9,362 bases of DNA from Candidatus Peregrinibacteria bacterium (GTDB lineage: Bacteria; Patescibacteriota; Gracilibacteria; UBA1369; LOWO2-01-FULL-3). Position 1 is the stretch's first letter; each line of letters opens with the position of its first letter. The stretch is from assembly GCA_016186245.1 (NCBI GenBank), contig JACPLZ010000002.1:1-9362 (forward strand), written 5' to 3'. The translations under genes were made by a program, and so were the position numbers. The notes beneath the pieces were generated by a model. It saw only the letters and a list, made by a program, of their open reading frames with translations, made no database searches and had not been told where the DNA came from. Below are positions 1 to 5,543 of the stretch, in pieces.

Positions 1-37
1 GGCATGACACAAAAAATGTCATCCTGAACTCGAGTTT

Positions 38-62
38 TGTCATGGTGAGCCTGTCGAACCAT
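38..62 (-). repeat. Dispersed hairpin repeat, copy 1
   Basis: A 25-nt unit lies 2 nt after the stop codon of the Cys-rich gene and reads in the same direction as that gene. It begins ATGGT and ends ACCAT-GACA, so it folds with arms ATGGT/ACCAT. It matches copy 2 at 3826-3850 at 18 of 25 positions. Elements of this kind (TGGTTCGACAGGCTCACCA core) are, from memory, dispersed in many metagenomic bacterial genomes; that is recollection, not a search. Positions 1-35 hold a further half-unit (TTCAGGATGACA on the minus strand) and a small hairpin ATGACA/TGTCAT around 4-21. Confidence 0.65.
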
Positions 63-64
63 TT

Positions 65-256
65 TTACAACGCTTTGCAGTTGGCGCAAAGGTGATTGCC
101 TTCATCTTTTTCCGCGGAGGCCATGCATCCTTCACACTGTTCATGCGGCTTGAGTGGCTGGCCGTACATACTACAGTCCGCCGCTCCGCAATTTTTTGGT
201 ACAGGTGAAACACCGCCGCAGTTGCCGGGGCATTTGTATAAAGTTTTCTTTTCCAT
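65..256 (-). CDS. Eight-cysteine putative metal-binding miniprotein (63 aa)
   Basis: The protein is small, soluble and without a signal peptide. Cysteines fall at 9, 13, 23, 28, 41, 44, 57 and 60: two N-terminal pairs and two CxxC-type pairs (C41-E-G-C44, C57-A-N-C60), enough for two zinc or iron sites. The start YKCPGNC followed by P-x-x-C-x4-C-x-M-x-G-x-P-L-x-P resembles the short heavy-metal-binding domain beginning Y-x-C-P-M-H-P in metal-efflux proteins, but the His is absent. That family link is an inference. The frame stays open upstream to 385, but ATG 256 is chosen because it begins the Cys-rich segment and lies 6 nt after a clear -10 box. It could instead be a rubredoxin-like or zinc-ribbon protein. 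Confidence 0.72.
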   Translation of the reverse strand: MEKKTLYKCPGNCGGVSPVPKNCGAADCSMYGQPLKPHEQCEGCMASAEKDEGNHLCANCKAL

Positions 257-262
257 GGGGTT

Positions 263-291
263 ATTATAGAGGTAGCGCCATGGTTTTACAA
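263..291 (-). promoter_or_regulatory. Sigma-70 promoter giving a leaderless mRNA
   Basis: On the minus strand TTGTAA (286-291), a 17-nt spacer and TATAAT (263-268) precede the ATG at 254-256 by 6 nt. Transcription would start at or next to the A of the start codon, so the Cys-rich protein would be translated from a leaderless message. Confidence 0.65.
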
Positions 292-378
292 TGCAAAGAG
301 AGAATAATGGATTTTTGCTATGCAAAAATCTGCTCGCAACTGTTGAACTTTTCTTTGAATATGTTACCTTGATGAACA

Positions 379-401
379 AGGACATGTTAAAAACCTGTCC
401 T
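379..401. promoter_or_regulatory. 23-nt palindrome upstream of the aquaporin gene
   Basis: AGGACA-T-GTT-AAA-AAC-C-TGTCCT is an inverted repeat with one central mismatch, 23 nt before the aquaporin ATG. It could be a repressor operator or a 5'-leader hairpin. It is followed by CTTTATT rather than a clean T-run, so I do not call it a terminator. No convincing -35/-10 pair is visible for the aquaporin gene. The rest of 257-424 carries only the promoter of the minus-strand neighbour. Confidence 0.45.
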
Positions 402-424
402 CTTTATTCCTTAATTCCATTCCC

Positions 425-1012
425 ATGAAAATCCAAAAGTACGCAGCCGAACTACTCGGTACTTTTGTGCTGACGCTGGCAGTGTTTTTTTCGCTGACGG
501 CAGGGCTTCCGTTGGGCACGGCAATTGTTGCCGGCCTTACTGTCGGTTTGTTTGTTTATACTGTCGGCGCGATAAGCGGCGCGCATTTTAATCCCGCGGT
601 TACAATCGGAATTGCATCGGTCGGCAAACTCCAAATCAAAGATGCTGTTTTATATGTGATCTTTCAGGTGATCGGAGCGCTTCTCGCCATGCTGGTTGCA
701 AAAAATCTCACAGGCACCGTGCCGGCGCTGGTAACAGCAAATACCTGGCAGGTTGGCGTAGGCGAATTTATCGGCACTTTCCTTCTCGCGTTTGCGGTTA
801 CCGCAGTAACCTATAAAAATGTCCCTGCAGATGCTGCTGGGTTAACAATTGGCGGCTCACTCGCTCTTGGCGCAATGTTGGCGGGCGGCCTTTCCAATGC
901 ACTGTTGAATCCGGCAGTCATGCTTGGTGTCGGCGCGTTTTCCTGGATGTATCTTTTTGCGCCGATTGCCGGAGCGGTAGTTGCTGCGTGGGTATTTAGA
1001 TTTTTACGATGA
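425..1012 (+). CDS. MIP-family aquaporin / glycerol-facilitator-like channel (195 aa)
   Basis: This is an inner-membrane channel for water or small neutral solutes. It shows the duplicated MIP fold: helices near residues 8-25, 31-50, 73-92, 110-130, 138-158 and 172-193, with re-entrant loops carrying NPA at 56-58 (HFNPAVT) and NPA at 162-164 (LNPAVML). At 195 aa it is shorter than typical AqpZ or GlpF (about 230-280). The residue after the second NPA is Val165, where the aromatic/arginine filter normally has Arg, so selectivity may differ from classical aquaporins. Water versus glycerol preference cannot be assigned. The ATG at 425 has no Shine-Dalgarno. The gene stands alone, convergent with mnmA, and ends in TGA inside a long inverted repeat. 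Confidence 0.9.
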   Translation: MKIQKYAAELLGTFVLTLAVFFSLTAGLPLGTAIVAGLTVGLFVYTVGAISGAHFNPAVTIGIASVGKLQIKDAVLYVIFQVIGALLAMLVAKNLTGTVPALVTANTWQVGVGEFIGTFLLAFAVTAVTYKNVPADAAGLTIGGSLALGAMLAGGLSNALLNPAVMLGVGAFSWMYLFAPIAGAVVAAWVFRFLR

Positions 1013-1096
1013 GAACTGTAAAAATTTTATTTTACCGTGTCGACTCTGTCAAAAACAGTTTGTTTCCTTGTAAAATATAAATTTTCAACAGTTCTC
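1011..1096. repeat. Stop-to-stop long inverted repeat, possible bidirectional terminator
   Basis: The left arm 1011-1035 begins in the TGA stop of the aquaporin. The right arm 1070-1096 ends in the TAG stop of mnmA. The arms share GAGAACTGT exactly, then, after a 2-nt bulge, 14 of 16 further positions, giving about 25 bp of stem. The 34-nt loop contains a smaller CTGT/ACAG hairpin. The arms are A/T-rich, so either transcript would form a long stem with U-runs. The likely role is termination of both convergent genes; a degenerate mobile miniature element is the alternative. Confidence 0.7.
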
Positions 1097-2175
1097 TAAT
1101 AAATTATGCCTGAGCCGAGACAGATTTCGCCGTCATAAAACGCGGCAAACTGTCCGGCGGCGATTCCCTGATCATTCCTGTTCAATTCTACAACTGCTTT
1201 CTTTCGGGGAAGCAGTTTTAGTTTGCAATTGTAAAACCGCTCTCCATGGCGGAGTTTGACCGATAAATTGCGCTTGCGCGGAGCTTGGGCAAAAAACCAG
1301 TTTATATTTTTGACCGGCACAATCCGCCGTTTTTTTTCTGAAGAATAATAATTTCTGGAAATATAAACGATATTTTTTCGAATGTTTTTTTTAACCACAT
1401 ACCACGGGCCGTCAGGCATCTTAATCCCCTTGCGCTGGCCGATAGTGTAAAACCAATAGCCCTCATGCCCACCGACTTTTTTGCCGGTTTCATATTCAAT
1501 CATTTCACCTTTTTTTGTGCCAAGATAATGCGCCAAAAAATCATTGTAGCTGAACTTTCCAAGAAAACAGATGCCCTGGCTGTCCGGCCTGTTTTTGTTT
1601 GGCAGGTCGTACTTTTCCGCCAATTTGCGAACCTGTTTTTTATTTAAATGCCCGATTGGAAATGTCAATTTAGAGAGCTGTTTCTGGCTGAGGTAAGAAA
1701 GAAAATAAGTCTGATCTTTTACCGGATCGGGAGCTTTTTTCAAAAAATAAACGCCTTTTTTTTCAGCAATCTGCGCGTAATGTCCGGTGGCAATTTTATC
1801 GAATTTCTTCATGTCTATTTTTTTCAACGACATGCCGAATTTTATCCGGCTGTTGCAGAGCATATCCGGATTTGGCGTCCGTCCGGCCTTAACTTCTTTC
1901 AAAGAATATTTCACAATTGTTTCAAAATATTCTTTCTGCATTGGAACAATCTCCAATGGCACATTGATCTGTTCACAAAGTTTGCGGAGATAACCGAGAT
2001 CCTCCTCCCAGGGGCAGTTGCCGAGGTATGAAAGCTCGTCCTCAAACCAGATTTTCAGATAAAATGCGGTTACGTCATGCCCCTGCTCTTTCAGTAAACG
2101 GAGGGCTACGGAACTATCCACCCCTCCGGATGTGAGCACGGCAATCCTAAAAGCACGCTTAAAGTTTTTCCGCAT
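1096..2175 (-). CDS. mnmA: tRNA-specific 2-thiouridylase MnmA
   Basis: MnmA is a cytoplasmic ATP-dependent enzyme that makes 2-thiouridine at U34 of Lys, Glu and Gln tRNAs, taking sulfur from a cysteine-desulfurase relay. Numbered from the ATG at 2175 (359 aa), the PP-loop SGGVDSS is at 16-22. The first catalytic cysteine is in NPDMLCN (C107) and the second in SQGICFLG (C203). GHYAQI and the KDQTYFLSYL stretch, typical of the adenylation core, lie between them, and the C-terminal part is the usual beta-barrel region. A GTG two codons upstream (2181) is an alternative start; no Shine-Dalgarno supports either. It lies 21 nt after the two-TM gene on the same strand, so co-transcription is likely. 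The stop is TAG. Confidence 0.95.
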   Translation of the reverse strand: MRKNFKRAFRIAVLTSGGVDSSVALRLLKEQGHDVTAFYLKIWFEDELSYLGNCPWEEDLGYLRKLCEQINVPLEIVPMQKEYFETIVKYSLKEVKAGRTPNPDMLCNSRIKFGMSLKKIDMKKFDKIATGHYAQIAEKKGVYFLKKAPDPVKDQTYFLSYLSQKQLSKLTFPIGHLNKKQVRKLAEKYDLPNKNRPDSQGICFLGKFSYNDFLAHYLGTKKGEMIEYETGKKVGGHEGYWFYTIGQRKGIKMPDGPWYVVKKNIRKNIVYISRNYYSSEKKRRIVPVKNINWFFAQAPRKRNLSVKLRHGERFYNCKLKLLPRKKAVVELNRNDQGIAAGQFAAFYDGEICLGSGIIY

Positions 2176-2196
2176 GCACACAGCTTGCAGGATTTT

Positions 2197-2490
2197 TTAC
2201 TGCTGGTCAAGCTGTGTGGCTTTGCCCTGCCATTTGTCCATCATCCAATCCATTGATGCCACGCCCCATCGGACGGTGAACAGAGCACCGAGTACGCCGA
2301 CAATAATGAGAACAAGCGCCCAGGTAAGAAGTTTTTCTTTGCTGAGAGTGCGCAGCGCCCAGACAAGAAATAAAATACCGCCGATAAGCGCCATCAGACC
2401 AAAAAAGAAATGGATATGAAAGCCGACAAAGGCCTGGTTCACAGTGAGAGGTCCTGAAAACATGGGAATGGGGTTAAAGGTTATTGGCAT
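2197..2490 (-). CDS. Two-TM hypothetical membrane protein (97 aa)
   Basis: I do not recognise this family. The protein has hydrophobic helices at about 28-48 and 54-73, joined by a short basic turn (RTLSKEK), and a polar C-terminal tail ending QLDQQ. Two histidines (H25, H27) sit just before the first helix. No cysteines or enzymatic motif are visible. It lies 21 nt upstream of mnmA and is probably its operon partner, but nothing suggests a shared function. The start is uncertain: a -10-like CATACT sits only 1 nt before the ATG at 2490, so Met10 at 2463 (88 aa) is possible. Confidence 0.6.
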   Translation of the reverse strand: MPITFNPIPMFSGPLTVNQAFVGFHIHFFFGLMALIGGILFLVWALRTLSKEKLLTWALVLIIVGVLGALFTVRWGVASMDWMMDKWQGKATQLDQQ

Positions 2491-2491
2491 C

Positions 2492-2519
2492 AGTATGATC
2501 TATGTATTTGGATTGTCAA
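2492..2519 (-). promoter_or_regulatory. Candidate promoter for the two-TM gene and mnmA
   Basis: TTGACA (2514-2519) and CATACT (2492-2497) are separated by 16 nt on the minus strand. The -35 lies inside the tandemly duplicated TTTGGATTGTCAAAT unit, so a second TTGACA stands 15 bp upstream. The -10 nearly touches the annotated ATG, which either makes the upstream start wrong or the promoter spurious. Confidence 0.4.
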
Positions 2520-2536
2520 ATTTTGGATTGTCAAAT
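2506..2536. repeat. Tandem 15-bp duplication with dyad symmetry
   Basis: TTTGGATTGTCAAAT occurs at 2507-2521 and again at 2522-2536. Each copy contains the inverted repeat TTTG-N6-CAAA; the first extends to ATTTG-N6-CAAAT. It sits between the divergent two-TM gene and htrA, overlaps a minus-strand -35 and lies about 38 bp upstream of the htrA -35. It could be a tandem operator. Confidence 0.55.
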
Positions 2537-2544
2537 TTACCGCT

Positions 2545-2568
2545 GAAATCGTTTTTGAAATCGTTTTT
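2545..2568. repeat. Tandem 12-bp duplication
   Basis: GAAATCGTTTTT is repeated head to tail (2545-2556, 2557-2568), immediately upstream of the htrA -35 hexamer. It may be replication slippage or an activator site. It is the second such duplication in this intergenic region. Confidence 0.6.
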
Positions 2569-2573
2569 TTCCG

Positions 2574-2601
2574 TTGACCTGAACCGATAGCAATCTATAA
2601 T
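2574..2601 (+). promoter_or_regulatory. Near-consensus promoter of htrA
   Basis: TTGACC (2574-2579), a 16-nt spacer and TATAAT (2596-2601). The -10 box overlaps an in-frame ATG at 2600. A transcript starting near 2608 could not use that codon, so the ATG at 2633 is the better start. Confidence 0.75.
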
Positions 2602-2632
2602 GTGGGGCGCTAATTTTTTAACCAATTTTTAT

Positions 2633-3825
2633 ATGGATAGAAAGGAAAATATTCTTGCCGGGGCGATATCCGGCGCGGTGGCAGCAGCGTTTGTGCTGGC
2701 GATTTTTGGAAATTTCGGAGCGAGAGATTTAAATAATGAAGGGCAGACGGACACCAATGGTATTCTGGAGGAAATTTTAAGCAATGATGAATTTGTGAGC
2801 CAGGAAGACCTTGTTGTTTCAGCAGTAAAAAAATCACAGCCTGCGGTAGTATCAGTGATAATCACTAAAGATGTGCCTGTTTTGGAGCAGTATTATGAAG
2901 AATACAACAGCCCCTTTGATGATCTGTTTGGTGGCCAGGGTCTCCGGGCGGAAAGGTGCGAATCGGCGGAGGATCGGGGTTTATTGTTTCGAAAGATGGA
3001 TATATTGTTACCAATAAACATGTGGTCAATGATGAGGATGCCGAATACACGGTTTTTTTGAATGACGGCAGCGAACACAGCGCAAAAGTTTTGGCGAGTG
3101 ATCCATTGAATGACATCGCTATTTTAAAAATAGATGCGAAAGATTTGCCTTATCTGAATTTTGGAGACTCGGACAAATTGATGCCGGGCCAGACTGCAAT
3201 CGCTATTGGAAATCCCCTGCTGGAATTCGAAAATTCAGTTTCGGTGGGAGTTGTTTCCGGACTGGGCAGATCGGTTGTGGCCGGAGACCGTTTTGGCGGA
3301 TTTAGCGAGCAACTGGAAGGGGTCATTCAGACCGATGCGGCAATCAACCCTGGAAATTCCGGAGGGCCTCTGCTTAATTTAAATGGAGAAGTCATAGGCG
3401 TGAATGTAGCCGTGGCAAGCGCGGAAAACATTGCGTTTTCCATTCCTGCAAATCTGGTGAAGCAGATTTTTGATTCCGTGAAAGAGCATGGCAAAATTGT
3501 GCGCGCGTTTTTGGGCATAAGGTATGTGCAGATAAATGAAAAAATGAAAGAGGCAAATAATTTGTCCGTTGATTATGGCGTGCTGGTTTCAAAAGGCGAG
3601 AAACCGGAAGATCTGGCTGTAATTCCAGGATCGCCTGCTGATAAAGCGGGATTGGTGGAAAATGATATTATTCTGGAAATTGATGGGAAAAAACTTGATG
3701 GCGAAACATCGATGGCCAGAATTATTTCCGAGAAAAAAGTGGGAGATTCTATAAAATTGAAAATGTTGAGCAGGGGAAAAGAGAAAACAGTAACGGTGAG
3801 ACTGGAGGAAATGAAGAATGAGTAG
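2633..3825 (+). pseudogene. HtrA/DegP-family serine protease, interrupted by a one-base frameshift
   Basis: This is a trypsin-like protease with one PDZ domain, normally acting in protein quality control outside the cytoplasmic membrane. A TM anchor follows the N-terminus (ILAGAISGAVAAAFVLAIFG). The first 102 codons (frame of 2633) run to the Gly-rich loop ending FGGQ. From about 2938 the family sequence continues in the frame of 2956: GSPGGKVRIGGGSGFIV, then His in TNKHVV (3019-3021), Asp in LNDIAIL (3112-3114), Ser in GNSGGPL (3358-3360), then a PDZ domain with GSPADKAGLVENDII. The triad is intact, so one missing base near the GGG at 2938-2940 explains the break; repaired length is about 397 aa. 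A sequencing or assembly error is as likely as real inactivation. The downstream part could start at GTG 2956 but would lose the anchor. Confidence 0.85.
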
Positions 3826-4165
3826 ATGCTGAAACAAGTTCAGCATGACATGCGGCGCCAAGCAATCCGATGTCGCGCACCGTTATCGAACTTATGCCTG
3901 TTGTCGCCAGCACAATAATCAAATGAAGTGCTCCGAGGCCTGCGGCAAGCCATGTGAAAACGTCGATTAATAGAAAAAAGCCGACTGCAATGTCCAAAAT
4001 AGCAGTGGAAATCATCGCTGTCTTCAAGGGAACCGGCAATAGATTGGCCGCCCATGGCAGGATCATTCCTCCCCATGATTCCGGATTCTTAAAAATCAAT
4101 ACGCCAATCCAGATAAAAGTAATGGCAACGCCAACTCTCAAAATGTGATAGGGGGATTTGTTCAT
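3749..4165 (-). CDS. DoxX-family membrane protein with a repeat-altered C-terminus (138 aa)
   Basis: The N-terminal 105 residues fit the DoxX family: small integral membrane proteins, often near redox genes, with no settled biochemical role. Helices lie near 8-24, 48-68 and 70-90, with the conserved-looking I-x-V-R-D-I-G-L-L-G-A-A at the end. The start is fixed by an ATGA overlap with the VKOR-like gene, implying translational coupling. From Cys106 (CHAELVSAS...) the reading frame is the antisense of the hairpin repeat at 3826-3850 and then of the last 77 nt of htrA, so about 33 C-terminal residues are not family sequence and the fourth helix is probably lost. The gene may be functional but rewritten, or decaying. 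Confidence 0.8.
   Translation of the reverse strand: MNKSPYHILRVGVAITFIWIGVLIFKNPESWGGMILPWAANLLPVPLKTAMISTAILDIAVGFFLLIDVFTWLAAGLGALHLIIVLATTGISSITVRDIGLLGAACHAELVSASTHSSFPPVSPLLFSLFPCSTFSIL
3826..3850 (+). repeat. Dispersed hairpin repeat, copy 2
   Basis: The unit starts on the base after the htrA TAG stop: ATGCTGAA, loop ACAAG, TTCAGCAT, then GACA. The arms form a perfect 8-bp dyad. Against copy 1 (38-62) the G-C pair in the outer arm becomes C-G, a compensatory change that keeps the stem. Both copies follow a stop codon in the same orientation. There is no downstream T-run, so it is not a classical terminator. Confidence 0.75.
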
Positions 4166-4572
4166 ACAAGTTTTGTTAAAATTAGAATAAGAGCCATAAG
4201 CCAGATTGTAAAAGCCGACATAAGACACCAGAAACACCAGGCTTTGATGACGAATTTTTGAAGATAGACAAGAAAAACTGAAAACACCGCGGCGAAGCCG
4301 ATACTGGCTTTGGCTATCATATTCCATGTATCAAGCGGCCCGACACCGGCCACAATCAAACCGAGAATAATACTGATTTTAATATAGAATAAAAAGCCGA
4401 GTATATCGTTATGGATGCCAAAAATACGGTTGTATTTGCTTTCAAGAACTATGCTGCAAGACCGGCCGAGGACGCAGACAGGTTTCTGGTCATGACGGCG
4501 GCTTCTGATCAGATATGCCGTTTCACTGATACCTATTGCGGCAATTGTAAAAAGCAGTGCGTGAGCGGTCAT
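4162..4572 (-). CDS. VKOR-like thiol oxidase (136 aa)
   Basis: Bacterial VKOR homologues are membrane enzymes that re-oxidise a periplasmic-side thiol oxidoreductase and pass electrons to quinone, driving disulfide formation. The family residues are present with the right spacing: loop cysteines C33 and C39, Ser45 six residues later (VLESKY), and the helix CxxC at 113-116 (WCFWC). Hydrophobic segments are near 3-22, 57-77, 86-106 and 115-134. The usual fused thioredoxin domain is absent and no DsbA-like partner lies in the window. It follows the cupredoxin gene by 28 nt and its TGA overlaps the doxX ATG, so the three form one operon. No Shine-Dalgarno is visible. Confidence 0.92.
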   Translation of the reverse strand: MTAHALLFTIAAIGISETAYLIRSRRHDQKPVCVLGRSCSIVLESKYNRIFGIHNDILGFLFYIKISIILGLIVAGVGPLDTWNMIAKASIGFAAVFSVFLVYLQKFVIKAWCFWCLMSAFTIWLMALILILTKLV

Positions 4573-4600
4573 CTGTCTTGGTGATTATTGTTGGCGGTCA

Positions 4601-5152
4601 TTATTGGATTGTAACTGTGCCTACCATTCCAGCCTCTTCATGGCTTGCCACAGAGCAATACATAGTCAATGTGCCGGCATCGGATGCGGTGAATTCCAAT
4701 GTGGCAGTTTCACCTCCGCCAATTACCGGACTTGCGATGCCGAGCTCTTTTATGGCTATGTTGTGCGGGAAATTACCATCATTCCTGAAAGTGATTTTCA
4801 CCTTTTCACCCGGCGCAATATCGATTGAAGAAGGCGAAAAACTGAATTCGTTGCCGGAAATGGCGATCTCTTTCACTGCCGGAGCAGTGTCGTCGGAGGC
4901 AGTGTTATCGGATGGCGTATCGTTTGCTACCGTATCATCAGATGTGCTGTCGGTATTGCCGGTTGGTTTATCATCATCGTTATTTGTTGCGTCATCATCG
5001 TCATCATCGCCATCATCGGTGTCAGTGTCCGCAGCATTGTCAGATGCAGTTTCATCGGCGTCGTCAGTCGGAGTTTCGTCTACAGGCTGGTGCAGGCAGG
5101 CGCTAAAAACAAGGAGTGATAATAGTGATAGAAAAAAAAATTTTTTGAACAT
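4601..5152 (-). CDS. Plastocyanin-like cupredoxin lipoprotein with acidic linker (183 aa)
   Basis: This is probably an extracytoplasmic copper electron carrier or copper-binding protein. A lipoprotein signal (FFFLSLLSLLVFSAC) puts the lipidated Cys at 19. Residues 20-92 are a low-complexity Asp/Thr/Ser/Asn linker encoded by GAT/GAC runs (about 4975-5050). The cupredoxin domain spans about 93-183, with type-1 copper ligands His130 (FPHN), Cys166, His171 and Met176 in Y-C-S-V-A-S-H-E-E-A-G-M. C-x4-H-x4-M is the type-1 blue copper pattern. It is the first gene of the cupredoxin-VKOR-DoxX operon, so a link to membrane electron transfer or oxidative folding is a reasonable inference. Linker length may vary by slippage in the trinucleotide run. 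Confidence 0.92.
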   Translation of the reverse strand: MFKKFFFLSLLSLLVFSACLHQPVDETPTDDADETASDNAADTDTDDGDDDDDDATNNDDDKPTGNTDSTSDDTVANDTPSDNTASDDTAPAVKEIAISGNEFSFSPSSIDIAPGEKVKITFRNDGNFPHNIAIKELGIASPVIGGGETATLEFTASDAGTLTMYCSVASHEEAGMVGTVTIQ

Positions 5153-5187
5153 TGGAAAAGAAAGTTAGGAAGTAACTGCCGAAGTAT

Positions 5188-5216
5188 AGAATAAGGAGAA
5201 TGAAGATGGAAGTAAA
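5188..5216 (-). promoter_or_regulatory. Possible promoter of the cupredoxin operon
   Basis: TTTACT (5211-5216), a 17-nt spacer and TATTCT (5188-5193), about 36 nt before the cupredoxin ATG. An alternative -10, TATACT, overlaps at 5183-5188. It is weaker than the other promoters in the window. Confidence 0.4.
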
Positions 5217-5232
5217 AGTCACGGTTGCCATG

Positions 5233-5260
5233 AAAAAAACAAAGCTCAAATTTCAAGCTT
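5233..5260 (-). terminator. Intrinsic terminator of the 96-aa shared-tail gene
   Basis: On the minus strand AAGCTTGA-AAT-TTGAGCTT (AAGCT/AGCTT plus two G-T pairs and one A-T pair around a 3-nt loop) is followed by TG and T7 (A-run at 5233-5239). The gene's TGA stop lies inside the hairpin. This is the only classical stem plus U-tract in the window. Confidence 0.65.
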
Positions 5261-5543
5261 CAATTTCACCCATCACCGAGGCGCGAAGACGAGCACGATC
5301 AGGCTGATTAGCTAGATCAGCGCCGCTGAATTCTGCCTGCACAACATCCGGCTCCCAGTATGCAGCCACCACGAGACCGTCTCGAATATGAGCATCTTTT
5401 GGGTTTCCCGCAAGTATGGTGAATTGCCAATTCCTACCACCACGATGATCTAGGGAGCTGCGTAAGCCGACATTGCTTATTGTGCCGGATACGACTCCGG
5501 CGCGATTAACTGCGGCTGTGGACCATCCCACATGCAAAACCAT
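5253..5543 (-). CDS. Shared-tail protein A, possibly 5'-truncated (96 aa)
   Basis: I do not recognise this family. Residues 25-96 align with the C-terminal region of the 172-aa protein encoded head-to-head: GLR, then TIL-x-G-x-PK-x2-H-x2-D-x-LVV, W63, an F-S-G stretch and R-A-S-V-M-G-E-I-E. The N-terminal 100 residues of that relative are absent here, and a TAG at 5577-5579 (minus) blocks any upstream extension. The ATG (5541-5543) shares two bases with the ATG of the divergent gene, leaving no upstream room, so this is probably a truncated or rearranged copy. Its last 16 codons are nearly DNA-identical to those of the gene at 7395. An intrinsic terminator follows. Confidence 0.6.
   Translation of the reverse strand: MVLHVGWSTAAVNRAGVVSGTISNVGLRSSLDHRGGRNWQFTILAGNPKDAHIRDGLVVAAYWEPDVVQAEFSGADLANQPDRARLRASVMGEIEA
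5259..5307 (-). repeat. 49-bp shared-tail repeat, left copy (inverted)
   Basis: This copy encodes QPDRARLRASVMGEIE at the end of protein A. It is identical to 7706-7754 at 48 of 49 positions, the one difference being CGC versus CGT, both Arg. The two copies are in opposite orientation and bracket 5259-7754. Confidence 0.9.
5482..5503. other. GC-rich hairpin inside the divergent overlap region
   Basis: GTGCCGGA and TCCGGCGC pair (one G-T) around loop TACGAC. It lies within protein A's coding sequence and about 40 nt upstream of the ATG of the 172-aa gene, so it could form in that gene's leader if the transcript starts upstream. Confidence 0.35.

Noticed and set aside
1648..2031. 127-aa plus-strand frame within mnmA
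   Set aside because: Shadow of MnmA, which carries the full set of catalytic motifs.
2936..2960. Programmed -1 ribosomal frameshift in htrA
   Set aside because: No X-XXY-YYZ slippery heptamer at the switch point and no family precedent. An indel or base-call error is simpler.
1010..4165. UGA recoded as glycine (Gracilibacteria-type code)
   Set aside because: UGA ends the VKOR-like gene in an ATGA overlap with doxX and ends the aquaporin at its expected length. No gene needs UGA read-through.
4975..5050. Non-coding trinucleotide microsatellite or repeat array
   Set aside because: The ATC/GTC runs are in frame with the cupredoxin gene and encode its acidic linker.
4557..5168. 203-aa Ser/Val-rich plus-strand frame
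   Set aside because: It is the reverse of the cupredoxin lipoprotein. The Ser-rich stretch is antisense of the GAT/GAC Asp linker.
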